Part shown: positions 59,784-64,000 of the stretch, piece after piece
How positions within the stretch are numbered: the first letter of the stretch is position 1
How the letters are laid out: each line of letters begins with the position of its first letter
Notes under the pieces: model-generated
Seen by the model: only the letters and a program-made list of their open reading frames with translations
What the model was told of the DNA's origin: nothing
The model's database searches: none
From: Streptomyces bluensis
Lineage (GTDB): Bacteria; Actinomycetota; Actinomycetes; Streptomycetales; Streptomycetaceae
DNA: 64,000 nt
Direction: 5' to 3'
NCBI RefSeq assembly: GCF_014650715.1
Contig: NZ_BMVM01000022.1
Span: 1 to 64,000, forward strand
Translations under genes and position numbers: made by a program

Positions 59784-60499
59784 TCAGGCGGCGGACAGGA
59801 AGTGCTGGCGGTAGAGCTCGATGAGCGTGCCGCGGTCGTACGTTGCGAGCACCGTGTGGTGGTCGGACAGGCCCTTCATGTCGATGACCTCGACGCTGAC
59901 CACGGCGGGCAGGAGTATCCGGCTGGTGAAGATGAGGTCCACGCGGTGGGCCGGGCCGTGAGTCGGCGACGCGTCGACGGTCGGGGCGAGCAGTCCTGGC
60001 CGACCGCGAGGACAGGTAGCTTCCGTTCGATGGTGCCGGTGCTGGTCTCGTGCATCTCGACACGGTCGGCGAACCGGGTTACGTCGTCCGCCTGGACCGC
60101 CCGAAGCGATGGAGAGTTGTATGACAGGTGAGTGCAGGCGGCCACCAGGTCGACGTCCCTGGTACCGCGTACGCGCAAGGTCATGGCGGTGGGGTGCAGC
60201 AGCCAGCCTGGCCACTCGGTTTCCCAGAGAGTGATCTGCTCGAACACCTCGGGGTCGTAATACAGCGCGATGGAGCCCAACCCCGGGCCGAGTTCGCCGG
60301 CGAGCTGCAGGATGCGCTTCGACTGGCCGAACAGGGTGGACCCACGGCCAGTACGGGCGTGGCCGATGTTCTCCTGGCGGCACAGAATCGTCGGACGCAG
60401 CTTGGCCAGCCGCTGGTGCATAGTCAGCCACTTCTCGTGGTCGCCGTTGCCGTTGAGCTCGAAATTACAGGTAGCGATTCTGATCCGACTCACTGTCAT
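59784..60499 (-). pseudogene. Endonuclease/exonuclease/phosphatase-family gene with internal deletion
   Basis: The N-terminal part (RIRIATCNFELNGNGDHEKW, TILCRQENIGHARTGRG, ALYYDPEVFEQITLWETEWP) is a normal EEP start. At about 60000 the frame breaks right after LPVLAVG, where the catalytic GDxN should be. It resumes in another frame with PAHRVDLIFTSRILLPAVVS and KGLSDHHTVLATYD. Some tens of residues, including GDxN, are missing, so the product would be inactive. Confidence 0.75.
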
Positions 60500-60588
60500 G
60501 ATCCTTGAGGGTGTGGACGGATGGGCGGGTCTGGTGGGAGTGGGGTTGGTGCCTTTGGACAGGAGGCAGGAGGGCGCCAGTTCGGCGC

Positions 60589-61785
60589 TCAGGCAGCACG
60601 GCGCCGGGATGCGTGCTCTGCGGACCACTGGTGCCGGGTGGGCTCGAGTACGTCGTCCCCGATGTACTTGAGTTGGATGTCGTCCGGTCCGGCGGGGGCG
60701 TTGATGAGCTGGATGTCCCGCAGTATCCGCTCGCAGGGGTTGCCGACGCGTGTGGCGTGACCGCCGTGCAGTTGCTTGGCATCTTCGGCGGAGGCGACGC
60801 CATGACGGTTGTTCACGAGTTTGGCGTTGTACAGCCATCTGTCGCACGACTGCCCCTGGTCCAGGAGATAGGCGGCGTGGTACGCGGCGAGTTCGGCCTG
60901 CATCAGCCGGAAGGCCATCTCGGAGATGCGGCGGCGCACCATCTTCACGTCGGAGAGGTAGCCGTTGTAGCGCTCGCGTTCCACGGAGACCCACCTGGTG
61001 GTCACGTCCAGTGCCTGCTGGTGGATGCCGAGTGCGACGGCCGCGAGGTTGAGTCTGCCGTAGACCACCGACGACATGAGCGCTACGTCGTGGCCGCCGC
61101 CGACCTCGCCAATGATGTTGCCTTCCGGGACACGGACACCGTCGAGGCGGAGTCCGTCGACGGAGAATCCATGCAGACCACTGGAGGGTCGGTGGACGAC
61201 CTCGACACCGTCTCGTTCGGCCTCGACCAGGACAGCAGTCAGGCCCCGTGCGTCGCCGCGCTCGCCTGTCCGGACCACGACGCAGTGGATGTCCGCAAGG
61301 CCGGCGTTCCCTATGAATTCCTTCGCGCCGTCGATCACGAGTTCGCCGTTGTCGAAGCGAGCGGTACTGTCCATGTCCAGCAGATGGCTGCCGTGGCGGG
61401 GCTCCGTGACCGCGATGCTCGGCCAGACCTCGCCGGCAGCGATGGCAGGCAGCCATGTGCGGCGCAGCTCGTCGCTGCCGTACTCGGTGATCGGGGCAGC
61501 CCCGAGGATCGATGCCTGGAGTATGGCGCCGGCGGCCCCGCTGACGCGCGACACCTCTGTCACCGCGACGGTCTTGGCGAGGTGTCCCTCGTCCCTGCCA
61601 CCCCACTCGGAGCTGATGAGCAGCCCGAGCCACTCGCCCATGATCGGTCGCAGTTCGCGGTCGGTGTGCGAGCCCCGGGACTCCATGCCCGGTACCCGGG
61701 GGGCGATCTCGGCGTCCGCGATGCTCTTGACCTGTTCCCTAAGGCGCTCGTGATCGTCAGTCAGGTACGGGCTCGTGGTGGGCAT
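60589..61785 (-). CDS. Acyl-CoA dehydrogenase-family protein
   Basis: A 398-residue flavoprotein of normal length. It shows LISSEWGGRDEGHLAKTVAV, IAVTEPRHGSHLLDMDSTAR (FAD/substrate loop), NGELVIDGAKEFIGNAGLAD, GLRLDGVRVPEGNIIGEVGG and a C-terminal helical domain with ASAEDAKQLHGGHATRVGNP. The enzyme oxidises an acyl-CoA or carrier-bound acyl group. It lies 68 bp after the GAF gene in the same direction, so it may be controlled with the conservon; substrate unknown. Confidence 0.87.
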   Translation of the reverse strand: MPTTSPYLTDDHERLREQVKSIADAEIAPRVPGMESRGSHTDRELRPIMGEWLGLLISSEWGGRDEGHLAKTVAVTEVSRVSGAAGAILQASILGAAPITEYGSDELRRTWLPAIAAGEVWPSIAVTEPRHGSHLLDMDSTARFDNGELVIDGAKEFIGNAGLADIHCVVVRTGERGDARGLTAVLVEAERDGVEVVHRPSSGLHGFSVDGLRLDGVRVPEGNIIGEVGGGHDVALMSSVVYGRLNLAAVALGIHQQALDVTTRWVSVERERYNGYLSDVKMVRRRISEMAFRLMQAELAAYHAAYLLDQGQSCDRWLYNAKLVNNRHGVASAEDAKQLHGGHATRVGNPCERILRDIQLINAPAGPDDIQLKYIGDDVLEPTRHQWSAEHASRRRAA

Positions 61786-61853
61786 CGTGGTCTTCCTCTT
61801 CTCCCTGCTTGGCTGGTCGCTGCAGTGGGGCCTTGCGCAACGTTGTGTCGGTG

Positions 61854-62390
61854 CTACGAGCTGGTACGCCGGTAGAACTCGGTCATGAAGAGGTCGCGGT
61901 AGTGGTCAATGAGTGTCCACAGGGGGCGTCCTGCCGAGCGGGGACGCGGCTCGGTGCCGACCACGCAGACCGTGCCCCAGACGTGGTTCGTGCGTTCGTC
62001 GATGAGGGGGGCTCCTCCATAGACGCGGACCCCGATCTCGTCGACGACCGGGTTACCTGCGAACTCGTCGAAGTCGAGGACATCAGTCAGTACTAGCGAG
62101 CCTCGGCGCTGGACGACGTGGGGGCAGAAGCCGCGGGTCAGCGGCATGCCGCGGCTCACCACGGGCAGTTCGCCTCCGGTGGGGTTGGCGAGACCGAGGA
62201 AGAGCTGCTCGCTGCCGACCCAGTTGAGCATGGCGTACGGGGTGCCGGCCGCGTTGGCTACCTGCTGGGCGAACGCGTCGAATGCGCCCACGGGAGGAGC
62301 TGCGGGGTCGAAGAATTCAGGCAGATGGCTCTGCCAGTCGATGTCGTGGCCGGTAGTGGACAGGAGATCGGACGGAGCATGTGGGTTCAC
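61854..62390 (-). CDS. GAF-domain protein of the conservon
   Basis: A 178-residue single GAF domain: FAQQVANAAGTPYAMLNWVG, FLGLANPTGGELPVVSRGMP, FCPHVVQRRGSLVLTDVLDF and VYGGAPLIDERTNHVWGTVC. The order and the LIDE...GTVCV core are those of sensory GAF proteins that follow CvnD in several Streptomyces conservons. It starts within the CvnD stop (four-base overlap), so it is translated with it and probably senses a small ligand. Confidence 0.82.
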   Translation of the reverse strand: MNPHAPSDLLSTTGHDIDWQSHLPEFFDPAAPPVGAFDAFAQQVANAAGTPYAMLNWVGSEQLFLGLANPTGGELPVVSRGMPLTRGFCPHVVQRRGSLVLTDVLDFDEFAGNPVVDEIGVRVYGGAPLIDERTNHVWGTVCVVGTEPRPRSAGRPLWTLIDHYRDLFMTEFYRRTSS

Positions 62391-63016
62391 AGCTGTGCTC
62401 CTCGCAGAAAGTTGGCATGGGCATGTGAGAGGGTGAGAGTGTGGTCGACGAGACGGCCGAGTACGCTGGCCGCGTCCGCCCTCTTACGGGCATCGCACAG
62501 CACGACCGGAACCGTGGCCGGCAGGGAAAGAGCTGACGAGACTTCGTCGGGGTCGTAGCGGCTGGCGTCGTCGAACTCGTTCACGGCGACCAGGAAGGGC
62601 AGACCGAGCCGCTCGAAGTAGTCGACCGCGGGAAAGCTTTCGTCGAGGCGGCGGGTGTCGACGAGGACAACGGCGGCGAGAGCTCCTCGCGTGAGCTCGT
62701 CCCACATGAACCAGAACCGGTTCTGCCCTGGTGTGCCGAACAGCATCAGGATGGTGTTCAGCTGCGGGAAGGTGATCCGCCCGAAGTCCATGCCGACGGT
62801 GGTCGCCTTCTTGTCGAACAGCAGCGTGAGGTCGTCCACACCCTCGGAGGCTGCGGTCATCACGGCCTCAGTACGCAGCGGGGTGATCTCGGAGACGGCG
62901 CCCACAAACGTGGTCTTGCCGACCCCGAATCCGCCGGCGATGACGATCTTGATTGATATGGGCTTCGCCCCGCCGAGCCGGCGTGACAGCCCGAGGTCAG
63001 AGCTTGAGGAGTCCAT
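62387..63016 (-). CDS. cvnD: CvnD-type ATP/GTP-binding protein
   Basis: A 209-residue small GTPase-like protein. P-loop IAGGFGVGKTTFVGA, MDFGRI switch region, LMLFGTPGQNRFWFMWDELT (G3-like, GTPGQ) and VAVNEFDD (NKxD-like). These are characteristic of conservon D proteins, which form a membrane-linked heterocomplex like eukaryotic G-protein systems. It overlaps CvnC by 20 bases and the GAF gene by four. Which numbered conservon it belongs to cannot be told. Confidence 0.88.
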   Translation of the reverse strand: MDSSSSDLGLSRRLGGAKPISIKIVIAGGFGVGKTTFVGAVSEITPLRTEAVMTAASEGVDDLTLLFDKKATTVGMDFGRITFPQLNTILMLFGTPGQNRFWFMWDELTRGALAAVVLVDTRRLDESFPAVDYFERLGLPFLVAVNEFDDASRYDPDEVSSALSLPATVPVVLCDARKRADAASVLGRLVDHTLTLSHAHANFLRGAQL

Positions 63017-63377
63017 CGCGAAGGGCCTTCAGGAGAGCAATGTCGGGAAGGTCAGCGGCGTTCGTGGCGGTCACGGCACTCAGCGCGCCGATGTCGATCA
63101 GCCGGGACATGAGGATCCTGGTGATCTGGAAGGGCAACCCGATCAGGGCGCCGATCTCGGCGACTGCCACGGGCTGCTCCCGGCACAACGCCATGGCCTG
63201 TGCGGCTTCCGGCGGCTGGCCGGGTGGCGGTTCTCCCTCGGCCCACAGCAGCGTCTCGATCTGCAAGTCGCGAGTGGGCCTGGTCTGGCCGCCGGTCAGG
63301 ACGTAGAGGCTGGGGGCCTCGGTGTCCTCGACGGTCCAGGCCGGGCCGCTTGCGGCCGCCATCTCACTGGCCGTCAC
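62997..63377 (-). CDS. cvnC: CvnC-type DUF742 protein
   Basis: A 126-residue DUF742 protein. SLYVLTGGQTRPTRDLQIET, LCREQPVAVAEIGALIGLPF with QITRILMSRLIDIGAL and the family end IALLKALRDGLLKL are all present. The central part looks like a winged helix. It overlaps both neighbours (14 bases with CvnB, 20 with CvnD). Confidence 0.88.
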   Translation of the reverse strand: MTASEMAAASGPAWTVEDTEAPSLYVLTGGQTRPTRDLQIETLLWAEGEPPPGQPPEAAQAMALCREQPVAVAEIGALIGLPFQITRILMSRLIDIGALSAVTATNAADLPDIALLKALRDGLLKL

Positions 63378-63840
63378 CGGAAGGGGCCCCGCTCACGCGC
63401 GCCTGTGTGGCCAGCAGTTCGCCCATCCGCTTGATCAGGTTGACCATCGCGAATCCGACGGCGCCCTCGTCCGCCCGCGTGTTGGTCAGCACGCCCAACA
63501 CGCTTTCGACCTTGTCCGGGTCGCGTCCCGCGTTCCGCGCCACCACGGCAGGCGGGTTCCCGGCGCTCATGATGAACAGGAGCCAGTTGTTCTTCCTGAC
63601 GAGAACCTGTTCGACCCGGCCCTGGCCGTCGTCGACGCCGTTGGCGATCGAGTACATACCGTTGATCACTGCGGCCATGCGGTCCGCCAGGGTGCCGTCC
63701 ATTCCCGGTCCTGCGTGAGCCAGCCTCATGCCGTCCTGCGAGGCGAGCAGGACTCCGGTCACTTCGGGCAGCTGGGCGAGGTCGTTGAGCAGCTGGTCCA
63801 GAACCTCTTCCGGCTGGACTGTCGTCGAGTCGGTGGTCAT
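63364..63840 (-). CDS. cvnB: CvnB-type roadblock/LC7 protein
   Basis: A 158-residue roadblock/LC7 domain protein: LDQLLNDLAQLPEVTGVLLA, RMAAVINGMYSIANGVDDGQ, QVLVRKNNWLLFIMSAGNPP and VGFAMVNLIKRMGELLATQ. Roadblock proteins are the regulatory partners of the CvnD GTPase. The ATG at 63840 begins MTTDSTTVQPEEVLDQ. It lies 90 bp after the end of the probable CvnA gene. Confidence 0.88.
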   Translation of the reverse strand: MTTDSTTVQPEEVLDQLLNDLAQLPEVTGVLLASQDGMRLAHAGPGMDGTLADRMAAVINGMYSIANGVDDGQGRVEQVLVRKNNWLLFIMSAGNPPAVVARNAGRDPDKVESVLGVLTNTRADEGAVGFAMVNLIKRMGELLATQARVSGAPSGDGQ

Positions 63841-63930
63841 CGAATTCTCCGTATCTCCGTACGCTGTACGGCTGGTGCCCAGGCGCCAAGGCGGGCACGA
63901 AGGACGTGATCGGGAGGCGGCTGCGGGCGG

Positions 63931-64000
63931 CTAGCTCGTGCTTCCCTCGGACGGCCACGCCCCGCTGTCTGTCTCGGCTTGCTCCGCGCGATACACGCCC
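63931..64000 (-). CDS. C-terminal end of probable CvnA sensor kinase (cut by window edge)
   Basis: An open frame enters from the window edge and ends at TAG (63931-63933): ...YRAEQAETDSGAWPSEGSTS. The position directly before cvnB and the Ser/Glu-rich tail fit the C-terminus of the CvnA histidine-kinase-like membrane protein. No domain is inside the window, so identity rests on conservon order. Confidence 0.5.
   Translation of the reverse strand, partial: GVYRAEQAETDSGAWPSEGSTS

Noticed and set aside
1..64000. CRISPR arrays, rRNA and tRNA genes
   Set aside because: No regularly spaced direct repeats with unique spacers and no tRNA- or rRNA-like stretch was seen on reading both strands.

Overview
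The window looks like Streptomyces (or a close actinomycete) DNA. It has very high GC, strong GC bias at third codon positions, many GTG/TTG starts and ATGA/GTGA stop-start overlaps, a Wbl (WhiB-like) protein, a DUF2637 protein, a MAB_1171c/ImmA cassette and a conservon. It reads as accessory DNA (plasmid, integrative element or chromosome arm) rather than core chromosome: relaxase and replication genes, insertion debris and at least nine broken genes. I saw no rRNA, tRNA or CRISPR array.

Layout. 0-2.7 kb: the 3' part of a group II intron (truncated reverse transcriptase plus RNA domains V/VI) abutting an IS110-family element. 3-5.8 kb: histidine phosphatase, NUDIX hydrolase, lipoprotein, zinc-ribbon protein. 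5.8-12.9 kb: a minus-strand mobilisation/replication block (relaxase, MobC, small genes, DUF2637 protein, Wbl, DnaC-like ATPase, replication protein), nearly all joined by stop-start overlaps. 13.6-16.7 kb: plus-strand XRE / ImmA-IrrE / MAB_1171c / PAP2-like cassette. 16.8-22 kb: a decayed zone with HAD, endonuclease/phosphatase (EEP) and methyltransferase pseudogenes, plus the relic of a cassette that is complete at 36.5-38 kb. 22.5-24.2 kb: two membrane-anchored Mrr-like nucleases. 25-31 kb: a full alanyl-tRNA synthetase gene, a HisD-like dehydrogenase with altered metal-site residues and a frameshifted SDR. 32.9-34.4 kb: a terpenoid-cyclase-fold protein with a C-terminal helix-turn-helix.

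35.1-38.5 kb is the clearest natural-product locus: a radical SAM/SPASM maturase, a 63-residue precursor with four aromatic-Asp-Asn motifs, a strong hairpin after the precursor, a pentapeptide-like protein and two conserved unknowns. It matches what I remember as the actinobacterial multiple-cyclophane (AmcA/AmcB) RiPP type. 38.7-44 kb: NUDIX, a TPR protein and unknowns. 44.7-47 kb: a polymorphic toxin with REase fold and its probable immunity gene. 47.2-56.9 kb: a tightly coupled minus-strand operon opened by a 51-residue peptide with a near-perfect Shine-Dalgarno sequence, followed by a broken ABC transporter, tandem NUDIX, isoaspartate-methyltransferase-like proteins, a NUDIX-kinase fusion, a methyltransferase-NUDIX-methyltransferase fusion, an EEP hydrolase and a 2'-5' RNA ligase-like protein. 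I regard it as a possible undescribed peptide- or nucleotide-modifying system. 57-60.5 kb: HicA-like, zincin-like and EEP remnants. 60.6-64 kb: acyl-CoA dehydrogenase and a conservon (GAF protein, CvnD, CvnC, CvnB and the tail of CvnA).

All functions are read from sequence and memory of families; no database search was run.
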